DNA of 64,000 nucleotides, taken from the NCBI GenBank assembly GCA_016859345.1, contig CM029112.1:13218089-13282088 (forward strand), read 5' to 3'. The DNA comes from Istiophorus platypterus. Taxonomy: Eukaryota; Chordata; Actinopteri; Istiophoriformes; Istiophoridae. A program made the translations under genes and the position numbers. Positions 11,302-24,649 of the stretch are shown here, piece after piece. The notes under the pieces were generated by a model. The model did no database searches. It was not told the DNA's origin and worked only from the letters and a program-made list of their open reading frames with translations. Numbering within the stretch: the first letter of the stretch is position 1; each line of letters begins with the position of its first letter.

Positions 11302-14300
11302 CGATCAAACAAACTGACACTGATGCTCATGCAGAAATCAACAGGTGGAAGTTTAAACAAAATATGAATGGATAGACAAAGCCACATCCAACACTGTCCC
11401 CGAGAGACCCTGACTGCCACAGATACTAAATGACAGTATAGGATGACACACTGTTCGCTCTAAAGGAACAGGAGCAGTCGTCTGCACTAATGAGACAGCT
11501 GACATTTAGCAGACACTTACAAACGCCGAAGCTACACACACTCAGCTAATTCTACAGATCAACAGTTATTACCTGAAACTTACAGTCATACCTTCACCCA
11601 TACACCCCTCTCACAACAGACTGATGAGTCACTCACAAACCACACACAGACACACCGGTCCACACGTGCTGACGACCTTCAACACTTTCTGTGATGGTAG
11701 AAGTGCTTAGGTGCAAGTCCAAGGTTTGATAAACCCACGAAAAGCGAGTCGAAGAATGAAATCTTGCAAATGTAAAACCGTTCACGTTTGGTCCTTTATT
11801 GACAACCAGACTGCTTTAAAACAGAAATCACTTTTTGACACAGTTTTCACATTTTCATTGGCGTCAAGCTACAATGTCGTTCCTATTTCAAGGAAAATTT
11901 GACAGAATTTGCAGAATATCTGCAAAAGATAATGCTAATTTAGGAGTGAAAACCTGATGAAAATATGGCATTTCTGTTTGTTTCATGTATTATTTTGAGA
12001 AAGGCTACGGTCTCCTCATTGTGTTTGAGAATGTGTAAAAAACAGATCTAAGGAAACACATGTTATATCTAGAATCTTTTCTTCTTTCTAATTCTGGGGA
12101 TGTAAAATGGCTCTAGGTGTGTCATAGTGAGCAGCTTTTCGCACCAGCTGCCATCACACTTCTCTGAGGTGTGTTGTTGATGTAAAGAGCAGTAGTTTAA
12201 TGCAGCGTGGCCCCTCCCTGACCTTTAGTCTCCCCCTGCAGGCTACAGCCCTGTGGCGGCAGAACTTAACCACTGTGAACATGGCAGTCACTCACTGTTC
12301 ACATGCGGGTTAAGTCCTGTTGCCGCAAAGCCAGGTTCTCCGAGCGTCTGCTCGTGACAGCGGTGCGAGATGGGTGTGTTCGTGTATGAGCATGCAAATC
12401 AGAAATATGGGTGTGACTGTGTGTGCATTAGCAGATTAGTGTGCGTCTGCACTTGTGAAAAAGAGGCTGCTTTCTTCATGTCAGCCATTGGAAATCCCTG
12501 GCAATGTGATTCAGTCCTGTAGTCTCAAAAATCACTCTGCCAGGAATTCCCCTGGTCAACAGAGACAACTAGTCAGTTTGTGGTTACACGAAGACTTCGA
12601 AGCATGCGCACGTATGTGTAATAAAAACCGCGACAGACCTCCCGCGTCACTGCGGCACCTCCAATGCTAAATGCTGCAACCTTGTCATTGCCTGATTACC
12701 TCTATCCCACATCTAAACCTCTGTGCGACAGATCAGATTAGCCTGACGTGCGACATGGCTGTCACTCACAGATCACCGTCGCTGCTCTTTCTCAGCCCTG
12801 CGTGCGCCGTGTGTGTGCGTGGTTCTCGTCAACTTCCAGACTTCCCGAGGCCTCTTATAAAAATAGCTTTTCAATGACAGAATGGAGAGTTAGGGTTAGA
12901 AGGAAGTGGCCCATCAAGTGGCACTCCCCTTAAAAGACGGTTGCCCTGCTCTGTTCTCCTCCTTTATCTGTGCCATGGTGTGGGACAAAAAAAACAAAAA
13001 AAACAAAAAAGGAAAGAAAGAGAAAGAAAAAAGCCAGAGAGTATTGGGCTGGGTTTTCTCTGCTGCTAACCTGGTTCCAAATCTCTTAAGAAATTGTCAG
13101 CAACTTCCAAGTTGTGGTTAAAGAAAGTGATACTGTATTAACATGCTGTTGCTTCTTATTACTGCCTGTCGAGTAATATGTGATAACGTCCAACGCTTGC
13201 AAAAAAAAAAAGGACACGCACATACGCTCATAATCCCCGGAGGAAAACATATGACTCCGAATTCCTTTTTGCTGAATATCACTCGTCTGGACAGGACACA
13301 CTTAAATAATCGAACATCGTTCCAAGCTCTAGATCCAGACCGATGGCTATTTTGCCATCCCCTTCAAGTCTCTTTATTTTCAGCAGCATGAATATTCTAC
13401 CATGTACAAGGTATGAGTCAGAGGGACACTTTTGGGGAACTCCAGACTCTAAATAAGTTTTAGACGGCTGTCTGTTGTCACTGTGGGCCTGCTGGAGAGC
13501 TGTGCCAGGGACACAGTGCTCTTGGGCACTATCACTAACGCTGTATCATTGTTGTTACAAACCTGCTGCAGCCAGGTTGGAGAGTTTGGAAAGAGCTTCC
13601 CAAAATAGTACCGAAACCTATTTGTCATTCTGTGCCGTATGTTTAAGAAAGGCCAATATCTGAAATACTACACAACGGAGCGACTTGTTTTCTGAACTTA
13701 AGACTCGGTGCTGAACCTCACACAGAATAAAAGACCCAGTTTCATGTGCGGACGCTTTTGTATTTTTTCCTCCAGGCCAATGTTCTTTCTCTCAGTCTGT
13801 GGTTCAATCAACCAATAACACCAAATTACAACCGCTCAGAACACACTGTGATTTTGGTGCTACTGGGAAGAAATTAGAAAGTCGCTGGTTCTTCCTTTGC
13901 CTGGTCTCTCTTTATATACTACATCAGTCTCTCTCTTTGACTCTATCTCTCTCACAGATTACAGTGCGAGAAACATTTTTTTTTTTGGCCAGGGCTAGAT
14001 TGACATAATTTATCGACACGTAATCAGTGGAATAAATTATAATTTTTTTTTACATTCCGGCACGGATCAGGTTTACAAAGCATTTTGGTCACTCAGTGAA
14101 GCTAGAGACATAAAAGCGAACCTTTACACATTCTGTGTTGGATTTCCTTTTTTGTCCATAAATTCTGTTTTGTTTTATTAAACCCCCCCCCCCCCCTCCA
14201 GCCGGCCTGTCTCCATATGGTCACAATAAGACGTGCCGTCTCAAGAAAGAAGGTCGCTTAAGGTCCCAGCACCCATCAAAGACAGCGGTCTAACTCCTCT

Positions 14301-15116
14301 TTAACTCCTCTCCTCCATCAACCTAAAACCCTCTATCCCGCCATCCTTTCATCTGGCAGTGGTTCATTACGTGTGTTATTTTCTCTGCCTTTTCATCTTT
14401 TCCATCGGTTTCTCTCTTCCCCTTTGCGTTCCCCCCGTCAAACCCGCAGCCGTTAATGTCTATGAGCTCATTCCTTCCCTTCCCCTGTAATGACGGCATT
14501 CTGGTTGACGCACACTGTCCTAGTCCAACACCTCACCTCAAACACTCGCTGTGAGGCTCCCAGCATGTCTCACTCTTGCATTTGGCCTGTCTTGTTTTCG
14601 GAGGAACCAGGCAATCCTGTTGTTACACTCTTCTCAAACTGGATGTTTATTATGGTTTGAAATAATCATATGGTTCTGCCATGTGGGCTGCAACTTATTG
14701 GCAACTCATAATTGTGCCAACGTGTTGCATCCTGTTGGAGGCGTAGAATAGGAAAATTGGTATCACCAAGGGACCATCACCAGCAGATGTACCCTAGTAA
14801 AGTCAAAGAAAGTTTTAAGAGAGTGTCTTCGTGGCTTAAGGCCTTGTGTGTGGGTGCTTTGATGGTTTTTGGGTGTGCAGTTTACACTATGTGTGTGTTC
14901 TACAAAGTTTATATTCATACACGCGACGTATGGAGGTCCAAATGCAGACGTGGCCAGTGGCTGTTTTTTCTCTCCTCTCCAGCCTGAGTTCAGACTTGAC
15001 ATTGCCGTTTACACAAGGGCACACAGTTAAGTGGAAAAGCCTCTGTTGAGACAGCTGGATCTCAACCCCTTGTTGTTTCAACACATATCTTCTCTCTCTA
15101 TGCCCTTGTGAGTGTG

Positions 15117-15118
<2 letters not shown>
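11302..15118. other. intergenic, no gene recognised
   Basis: Mixed-composition sequence with no recognisable exon. A run of 14 C occurs at 14183-14196. Confidence 0.5.
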
Positions 15119-15174
<56 letters not shown>

Positions 15175-15180
15175 TGTGTG
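15119..15180. repeat. (TG)n microsatellite
   Basis: TG tract with a single TTTG interruption near 15171. Confidence 0.95.
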
Positions 15181-16618
15181 TGCACACGGACACGGATGCA
15201 TTAAGAAACGCACACATGCTCCCAGGCCAGACACAATCTGTGTCTACGCACAAAATATGCTCCCTATCAATAAACAAATACAGTTATGTCAGTGGGCTGC
15301 CGGGCAAACATGGCATGTGCATTAGCTGGGTTCTTACTCCGTCTCATAAACATGGAATAGTGCAAATACATACCTGTCTGACATCATTCGCACCTCCAGG
15401 CTGTGAACTTCTTCAAAAAGCAAACATTGAGCAGGCCAACCCACAGGCTGGCTGTACTCTGCTATTGTGAACTTCATTAATAATTATGACTCAAACAGAA
15501 ATATAAGTTATTCTTGTATCTTTCCATTGCATCAGAGAATTTTACAGAGAGCAGTTTGTTTCCATCCTCAGCTTCATGATAAATCAATTTGTCTAAGTCT
15601 AATGGTTCAAGACATTATGTCAACACTGGAGCACAAAGGTAACAATGATTGCCCTCCTTAAAGTGTAAATATGCCGTGTTTACTTTTCATAATTGCCGTC
15701 GTATCCCTTACACCTCTTAAAAACCCTAGCACTGAGAAGTGAGGAGAGTGTGGAAGACTAAGTGCATTACCTAGATCACCTGAGTCCAAAAAGGTGAAGA
15801 GAAAAGACGCCTGACGCAGCAGAAACTGCGGCTGCATTTCCTCTGCAGCAGTTTTCAATGCAATGTTTTCAGTCTTTCACTCCTGGCCAATAAAAAAAAA
15901 AGAAACAAAAAACAAAAACAAAAAAAAGGGGCAGAGTAACAGATAGCAAAACGGTTCTACTAAAATCAACTGGTTGGATGTTAATTCAGCCCTGACTTCA
16001 GTCGTAGAATCGGCAAAACACTTGAAAAAGTTACGTGACAATGCAAAAGAACATCCCACTGACTTAAAGGTCTTTGAACCCACACACCTTACGCAGTACC
16101 ACACCCTGGTGATCTTGCTAGTAGACGGAGTGTGTGTCTGGGAATGTGTGCGCATGTGAGCGAGATTGTATTTGTTTCATGTTGCGTGTGAGGGCGTAAT
16201 TATTGCTGAGGCCGTGACATTCAATGACATTCAGACAAGGACTAACGCTCTACTATGGACCTTCTTCTCTGTTGCAGTTTTCCTGAATCAAAGGGGAATG
16301 TTCATTGGCTGGCCTGGAATCAATGGAATGTACCACATGTGGGACATTAGGCTGAGAATAAAAAGTATTTTCAGCTCCAGCAAAAAAAAAAGAAAAAAGA
16401 AAAAAAAAAAGAGAGAGAAAAGCTCAAACTCTCTTTGGGCCGTAAAGCTAGCCTCAGCAGGGAAGAGCCCAGCCCAAGCCCGTGGTTTGCTCCCAATGCA
16501 TGTAACCCTATCCACAGCCTGATCCACTGCCAAACACCCTTACCACCACCAGCCCTGTACTTAGTATACAGCCGCCCTTCTGCCACTGAAACACACGTGC
16601 ATAAATGGATGCAGAAAC
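15181..16618. other. intergenic, no gene recognised
   Basis: No exon or RNA gene seen. A-rich stretches lie at about 15892-15927 and 16381-16420. Confidence 0.5.
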
Positions 16619-16619
16619 A

Positions 16620-16681
<62 letters not shown>
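16619..16681. repeat. (CA)n microsatellite
   Basis: Pure CA tract of about 31 units. Confidence 0.96.
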
Positions 16682-16683
<2 letters not shown>

Positions 16684-18363
16684 TTATTCCACTACGCCAC
16701 GGTTTCCTGAGCCTGGGCCCATTCCTACAGATTTCTGCTGGGCACACCCACCCACCCACCCCACCAAAGCCAAAGCTTGAGTGCTAGATCCCCACCTCCT
16801 CTTCTCCTTCTGCTCCTTCTATTCCTCCTTTCCTCCATCTATTCCTCCACCTTTTCCTCCATCCATCCATTCGGCCTTCCCTGGTAATTATCCCAATGTA
16901 ATAATTCCTCACTGAGAAGGAAGAATAACAACACCTCCAACCCGTCTCCCCTCTTTCCCATGTCCTTTGGCGCAGAGGTTATCTAAAGTCACAGTCAGTC
17001 GCATAGAAAGCAAAACAACAGACCCCCCCACCCCTCCTCAGTTGGGTTAAATTAACTCATTATTATCTTGTCTTTCCTCTGTGCTTCAGTCTCATGTCTC
17101 ACTCCTTCAGCTCCATTTTAGCCTTCCACAGCCCAATTTGGCCTGTACCAACACTCCCGGGGGGAACCAGACAGGACGGCGGACAAGAAGATGGAGACAG
17201 CCGGCCCTGAACTGTAGCTGAAACTGGGTTAGCTTCGGTAGCTGCTGGATTCCCTTCCTTTCATGGAGGTTTGGGAGCTCATGGACTTACAGGGCCTCTG
17301 AACAATGAGAGGAATGTTTGAGCGGCTCCAGCCTCGCTTCACCACTACCATTACGTCTCTCGGCTGCTTTTCTAGAACTTTTTATGACCTCTTTTCCCAC
17401 TCTGTGTTGCCAGCAACACCCCAAGGAGAGGTACACAGACTGATGGACTTGTAGACAGATAGATGACGCACACATTCGTAGAGAGATGATATATATACTG
17501 TAGTCAGATAGTTTCAAAGGAAGCCAGACAAACAGGTAGAAGCAAACTAATTATGGACTATGTCATTCAAAAGGGTGGAGATAAAATCCTTCAATCAAAC
17601 AGACACACACACAGACGGACAGACAGACAGGCAGACAGACAGACAGAAATGAAGCCGTCCTATTCAAAGGAACTATTTACGTCTGACCTTTGTAATGGAG
17701 CCGGTCCACAGTGACAGACCTCAGATCAGGGCAATATTCCAGTGCCAATATTACAGTACATTTGAACAGCAGGCACACATTACTCTCACTCCGTGCGAAC
17801 GTCTGTCCTGATCAACAGGTTGCAGGAATTGCTGTGAAATGAGGGTGAAGTGCTTCTCTGTAGGATACCAGTGGTTCTAGACAAAAAAGGAAAAGAAAAA
17901 AGGTCAAAGAAGAGCGTACAGATTTGCCGGCTCATAAAGTCATAAAACAGTATAAGGGCAGCAATAAACTTCTAGGAAGAGGCAGACACGATGCTGCACC
18001 TACCTGAGAGAACAATTTTCACTCCTTTCCTGTGTCTCATGTTCACTGTCCTCATGCCCTCCAGTATCACACTTTAAAGTTGAACTTCACAGCTGTCGCT
18101 GCCCCCCCTCATCTCTCTCTCTCTTTCTCTCAGTGTTTCTCTGTGTCTCCCGCTCTTTGTCTCTCTTGTCAGTCTGCTTCTCCTTCGGCTGTGCAGACAG
18201 GAGTGTGTGTGAATGCAAGTGTGTCTGGGAGCCAGACAGGGTGAGAGTAAGCGAGTGGGCGGGCCCAACCCAATGCAGGGGATTCCTTTATGACATGTCA
18301 GAGAAGAGAAGCCCTCCCCTTCTCTCCTCTCCCTCCTCCTCTTTCCGACCCTGTGCATGGCCA

Positions 18364-18365
<2 letters not shown>
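16682..18365. other. intergenic, somewhat higher GC, no gene recognised
   Basis: Pyrimidine-rich and moderately GC-rich sequence with a CAGA/GACA-rich patch near 17610-17645. I could not identify an exon. It is the flank of the GCT repeat and might belong to an untranslated transcript, but nothing in the sequence proves that. Confidence 0.4.

Positions 18366-18419
<54 letters not shown>
18366..18419. repeat. (GCT)18 trinucleotide repeat
   Basis: Eighteen uninterrupted GCT units (CAG class on the other strand), about 15 kb from the nearest coding exon. Poly-Leu and poly-Ser frames through it are short and show no domain. Confidence 0.97.
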
Positions 18420-21400
18420 AGAACACAGGAAAGGGGGCAGGGGGATAATTGGCCGCACAGCTGCTAATAAATGAGCAAAGGCTGTTTCAGTCAATAGCAG
18501 ACAGGAAGAGGCCTGAACTAAATGTGCAGTGTTTCAGCAGACAAAACAGACCGAGATAGGTTGTTCAATAGTCTTGTGTGTTGGAGGTGTTCTGTAGAGA
18601 GATGGAGTTGTAAAATTCTGCATATCTTTAGTCACCTCTTCAGGCAGATAGTGAGCATATCTTTCCCTTCTACTATCAGGGTTTTTTCTTTTTCTTGATG
18701 TCACAACATGCTTACAGCACCATTTTGCAGATTTTTATCTAGGATTGAAGAGTTGAGTTTATTCATAGAGTGATTTTTATTTGTGCAGCACTTCTAAAAA
18801 CACAAAACACTTTTTAAATAAACTGGATAAAGGAAATGATATAAACAACATATAAACAATAATAGGCAGTTGTTACAGTAAAGCATGTCTCTAAATTGAG
18901 CATTAGGAAGTGATTTGAAAGGCGACACAGATTTACCTAAAGTCAAATGAAAGCTATAGATCTTGATTTATTTGTAAATTTGTGTGCAGCAGGCGAGAAT
19001 CATTTCACACTAATTACACGCACACCCACACCAAAATAATGCTAGTTAACAAACCTATCAATTCTAAAGCGGTTCACAGTGTTTATGCTTAAGTTTGCGT
19101 GAAGTGGTTTTTGTCTCTTGTTTTGGTGAAACTTCAAAGGCTATTATTATGCTGAGAGAGGGACTTAAAGTGGGACAGGAATGCGGGGTTACAGTAAACC
19201 AAGCGAAAAGAGACAAAGCATGGCTGACGTTTTCAGATCACCTGGAGCTAGACAGGATTTCAATGAGGAACTCATTTTCAGATTGAGAAATATCTGTGGA
19301 TGTGAGTTAACAGATATACTCGAATGCGCATATTTGAATGTGTTAGCGTGAGGACATTATGTCCTTGCCACGGCAAGAAAAGTCTCTGTTCCCGTAATTT
19401 ACTGGTCAGGATTATAAAATGATCAATTTAACATCAACAGTGATTCAAATGAACTAGCAGTGGTGGTTTCGTGACTTCTTATATGAAGAAAACAACAGAA
19501 ATGTATGTTTATCGATCTCTTTGCAACTTCATCTTGGTTGTAAATGTGTGCGTGATGTGTTTTGTGTCCAACCTTGGTTTTCTTCTGCACCTGTCAAGCA
19601 CCGGACCCCCCACCGCCCCGCAACAGAGAGGCAGTAACACGAGCCTCTGAGAGGGGCTATTAGAGGCTTTACGACTTCCCCTTCTTCCCCCTGAAGCCTT
19701 TGGGTGTGTTTGAGTGGTGAAGTCCCGCACCAGCAACCACGCCCCTGTCACGTCACACATTCCACACACACACACAAACACACACCCAGCCACACACACA
19801 CACGCGCGCACTTATGCGTCTCTTAGCAACACATACACTCAAGCTTAGAGAAATGACTCTGCCAGTAAGACACATGACTGCAACACATCGTTTATCTTGA
19901 GATGGGATAATGTTTTGTTTATAGACCTCAGTTTCTATGTTGTCTTCACAGGGGATTTACAACTTTGCATAACAGCCAGACTTGACTGAAATATAATGAA
20001 TGTCGGGACTTAACCTTTTATTGCTAGTTAGCAAAGATTATATGTGGTATGAGTGAACTTGGTCAGGATAGAGTGGAGTGGTGCTTCATATATCAAAAAA
20101 TGCCTAATTTTCCCACGCTTTCTCCTTGTCTCTCCATCTCTTAATGTGTGTTTGTGTGCATGTCTGTATTTCTGCATAAACACTAATCGTCTTTTCATAT
20201 CATGTACAAAGCCCATGAGAGACTTGATGGTCAGATGAACTGGGCTGTTTATGTGATACACCCCCACAAAAAAAAAAAAAAAAAAAAGTTTCTGTCTCCG
20301 TTCTGTGGTCTAACTTTGATGCGTACAGTGCACACTCCCCTCTTATTTTGCCTACTAGACATCAAAATGAGCATATAGCCACATGCAACAGCAATACTGT
20401 AATGACTAAGATTACACAACCCTGAAACAGATATGTCCTCGAAACCTCCCCACCAGAGGAGGACGACTCGGTTCAAGACTAATACCATGTCTTTCAGTTG
20501 CGCTGAAACCTGATCCGAATAAACCCTGTATGAAACTGTAAAAAGTGAGCCATATCTGGCAACTTTTTTTTTTTCACCAATGGCAATTGAATGGGAACAG
20601 ACTCTGGCGTGCAATGTTCTGCAATCATTCCCGCTGGCAGTGAGTGTAGTGGTATTTGGAAAACAGTGCTGAAAGAAAGCTCTGTGCGTCTTCTTCCCCC
20701 TGAGGCCATAATCTGTTCTTTATGGTTCTGTGAAATATCAACAGCTCTATGTGAAGCCTGGTGATATGTAACCATGGTTGTAAATGTTCCCACGTACACA
20801 TCTGCGTTTCAATAGATGTGTCCACCTCTTTCAAAAGATAATAGTGACAGGTGCACCAATGACAGTGTTTTTGTTCGCATTTGTGATAATACATAGTTTA
20901 GTGGACAGTAGGTGTGTGCATGTTTATTGTAAGGAATTCACACATTACACCACTGAGCTTTAGGGAATCTGTGGAGTAAAGATCATGAGCTCCTTGGAGG
21001 TTTGTGGTGAATTTGTAGAGTCATGGTGGACGTGTGTCATCTTTACTCAACAATTCATTGAGAAATATCGTGTGTGTGTGTGTGTGTGTGTGTATCTATT
21101 TGTACATATGCATACATAATTTAAAACATGTTGCATGTATTTAAGTGCATAGACGACGGTGAAAATGTGTCTTCGGGCGCAGTAGCAGTGTGTCCTGTTT
21201 GTGCTTATGTGTGTGTCAACCGGTCACACCAGACATTCAGCTGAGTGCCCATCTTAGACGGTGAGTCAGACGACAGTAACTGACTCCAATCTGGGACACA
21301 GGGTCTGGGAAAGAAAAAAAAAAAAATCAACTTCCATTTGGTTGTCATGGTGAGTCAGATCCAATTATGCAACGCACAGTGGAAAAATGGTTTTAGAGAG

Positions 21401-24400
21401 AGAAAGAAATGCAAGAGAACGCTACAAGTGGTGCCAGTCGATCCGAGGGGTATCAGCGTTACCCCTCTTTAACCGGAGACATGGGCTAAGAAGGCGCTCT
21501 TAGGAACAGTTTCGGCAGGGAGAGAGAACCGTGCTCACACACAGATTCGTGCATAAAAGCTTGACCGTAGCCTAGTCTTGACTTATCTTGATCAAAAGCA
21601 TTTTAAAATGCAGGGCTGTTTAAAATGCAAACAAACGTGTAAACGAACATGTGTCAAAAGAGTCACAACTGTGGACATTCCTGGGTTAAACCAGACCATG
21701 ATCTTTCCCTAACCTTTACCAAGTACCTAAACAAAACCATAAAGAAGTTTAGTGACACTGTAGTAAGTACGAGTGAATATTGTGCTGCGAGACTGGATAT
21801 TTTGTCAGAGACCAAATATGCTGACAGTGAACATTTATCATTTAGGGTTAGGCCTATGTTCAGTATCAACATATTTACAACTTGGCAAAAACCTAAATTA
21901 ACAACATATTGTGTCTTCATTATATTAGCAGAAAATGTAATCTGGCTGCAATTATGTTGCCTACAAAATGTATCTGCTATTGCAAATTATATTCATATAA
22001 ATGTTATTTCAAGGAGAAAGGGGGCAAAGATAACAATATAGGTTCACATCCTCTGCTCCTGCATTTTTATTGAACATAGCTATCAAAAGTACAGGCTTTC
22101 TGCTTGTTGGACAAAGATTTTTCTTTTCTTTCCATTTTCTTCTTATCAGGAATTCTTTTGTTTTTACATTTTATTTTATATTTTATAAAGCATAGATTCC
22201 TTTACTGTCTCCTTTGCAATTTCCTTAATGTTTCATGCAACTCAATCTAATAGAATGATATATACAGATAAAAAGTCCTGATGTCACTTAGCCTCTCTTC
22301 CAATATCTTTGCTAACTCGATACAATCTCTCACTGAACATTTCTTTCATGGGTCTTTCAAAAGAATGTTTCAAGGGGGTTCACTTTTTATATCATAAGAA
22401 AACTCACCATCTACTACCACAGTTGTAATTAGAAGTTTTCTGACTGTAACAAAGTTAAACAACGGTTAAATTCTTAGTTTACAAAACAATTACAGGTCTT
22501 TTTTCGAGCTGTGACATTTAACCCACAATGTTTGTTGGGGTTGCAGTCAGTAATGAAAGCTAAATACAGAAAAAAAAGAATAAACAATGATATTAGACCA
22601 TTTCTAAAACAATTAACATCCTTTTATGAACATATTGAATGGAATGAGCCACACAACCTCTTGTTGAGTAACAATCTTTTCCTCGGTTGCACTTTTATTT
22701 AAAAAAAAAAAAACAAAACACCCAAAACATCTTATTGATAAATGTCAAATTAACCTGCATGATCAGATTTTATTTCAGCTGACTACAATGGCATAATTTT
22801 ACTTACAAGTACCGTACCTGATAATAGTATCGGATGGGGTTGCTAGTGAGGGCTGAACCAGCAACCAGCAACTGCCAGGGCTGTAATTATAATATATACT
22901 GATGGGAATCCATCTCCCTCGATATTCAAATATGCAAAAAATGCCCCCCTTTCAACAGTTTGATTTAAAAAAGTGAAACACACACATACACATATATATA
23001 ACAAATTGCCATAATAATACCACCAGTTCTAGTATTATGGTGTCATGCAGTTCTGCGTCCGGTTTGGCCGTGTGTTTTTGAGTGTCAAACACAGAACCGT
23101 CTCCATTTCATTACTCTCGAATGTATTGACACGTACTGGGAAAGAACTGGAAAGTAACACGGGTGTTATGTGGGCGGTTTCACTTTCGATCGTGATGTAC
23201 GTTCTTGCGGAAGGCTAAATTCCTGCCATAATGTTAGCGAGTTAGCATAAATTCTGTGCATTAGCCAGTGATACATACCCATACATTCCCGAGCATATCC
23301 CGCTTGCTAGCTAGTTAATGTTCCCACCAGTTGTTGATGCGACACTTATTATTGTCCCAGTAATAAATGAATAAAACACTTTACCAACAACAGCACTTTG
23401 CTTCAGCCAGTGGGCTGTATTACTAAGAAGGATTTGTGGTTAGCGAAGTAACTTCAGATTAAGCCTTTCTTAGGGTTGTGAAGGCCGTTTACGTCTCGCC
23501 AGGGGACATTGCCATGGTAGCACCTAACCCGCTCCAGAGCAGGTTATGTTTGAGGTAATCGATCAACTTGTATAAAAGTACTACTACTACTACTGCTACT
23601 ACTGCTACTACTGCTACTACAGACCATGCATTTTCTTTGAAAATGGCATCACCGTTTCCAGAAGTTCCCACGGAGCTCGGTGTGCAGATTGAGAGAGGAT
23701 CTAGTGGGAGGCCAAGAGTAGGAGGGCTCTCTTTGATTTCATAATTTTTCCTGTTGGCTGCCAGCCACCTCAAAGCCATTTAATTGTGCTTTTATACACT
23801 GATATCATTGGCATGAGGATCATGACAGGGCGATGGTAAGACTGAATAACGACATCGTAACAGTGTAATTCTAAAGCCCCGTTGGGCTCCATTATATGAT
23901 CACGAGTATGGTTGTACTTTAATCCCTAACTTCTGTAATTATATACAATAAAACACGAAAAAGTAAAGAAGGGAACAAAAGCAGCACAATGTATTAGAAC
24001 CACGATTAGGCATCACTGTAAAATGTAAAAGAATTAAAACATCATTCAATATGTCAGTGGATTTTTTAATATTTTAGAATGGCAGGAAATGTGAGGGTGG
24101 GGGGACGGGACCCTTTGGCAGACTCCCAGCGTTGACTCCATGGCTACGGCCTTAAACCTGTCAACCCTTCATCGCTCTCCTCCTCCTCGGCTCCACCCTG
24201 AATTAGCAGCCTCGGGCTCTTTTTTCCCCCCATTCCTGGCCTCCTCCTCCACCATCCACCCCTGACCCAATCCTGGGACATTGAGGTCATAACTTTTCTA
24301 CACCTCATCCATGCTGGACGGGTCACTGGAAACCAGTCCAGAACTCGGTCATAAAATCCACGAAAAGACCAGCACGAGGCTCAAAACCGGCCAGTTAGGA

Positions 24401-24604
24401 GGCTACGAATGGATCCACTTGACTTTGAATGGCCTGTCCTTATTTTTCTTTTCCTATGCTCTCTCGCTCTCTCTCTCCCTCTCTCCTAGTTCTCTGGTAT
24501 TTATGTATTGGCAGTTGCCCTGGAGACAAGACACACAAATACTGTGGCAGTAGACAGGAAGTGCTCTGGAACCACAATGGCGTCACTGCGGCTCTGTGCT
24601 CGCT

Positions 24605-24607
<3 letters not shown>
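18420..24607. other. intergenic, no gene recognised
   Basis: Contains a possible old repeat at about 18735-18860 (a GTTTATTCATAGAG and GCAGCACTTCTAAAA style sequence resembling a LINE 3' part, weak). It also holds A runs near 20265-20287, a (TG)12 tract near 21069-21092, and an ACT/TGC triplet tract at 23578-23622. No exon was recognised. Confidence 0.45.

Positions 24608-24645
<38 letters not shown>
24608..24645. repeat. (TC)n microsatellite
   Basis: Pure TC tract of about 19 units, within a broader pyrimidine-rich stretch from 24460 to 24780. Confidence 0.95.

Positions 24646-24649
<4 letters not shown>

Noticed and set aside
15974..16159. 61-codon plus-strand frame with a helical-looking start (NSALTSVVESAKHLKKLRDN)
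   Set aside because: No family match, no splice context, and it ends in a TG-rich region. Treated as chance.
17730..17765. CAATATTCCAGTGCCAATATTAC considered as a small hairpin or microRNA-like sequence
   Set aside because: The pairing arms are only six bases and no longer stem or known microRNA seed context is visible.
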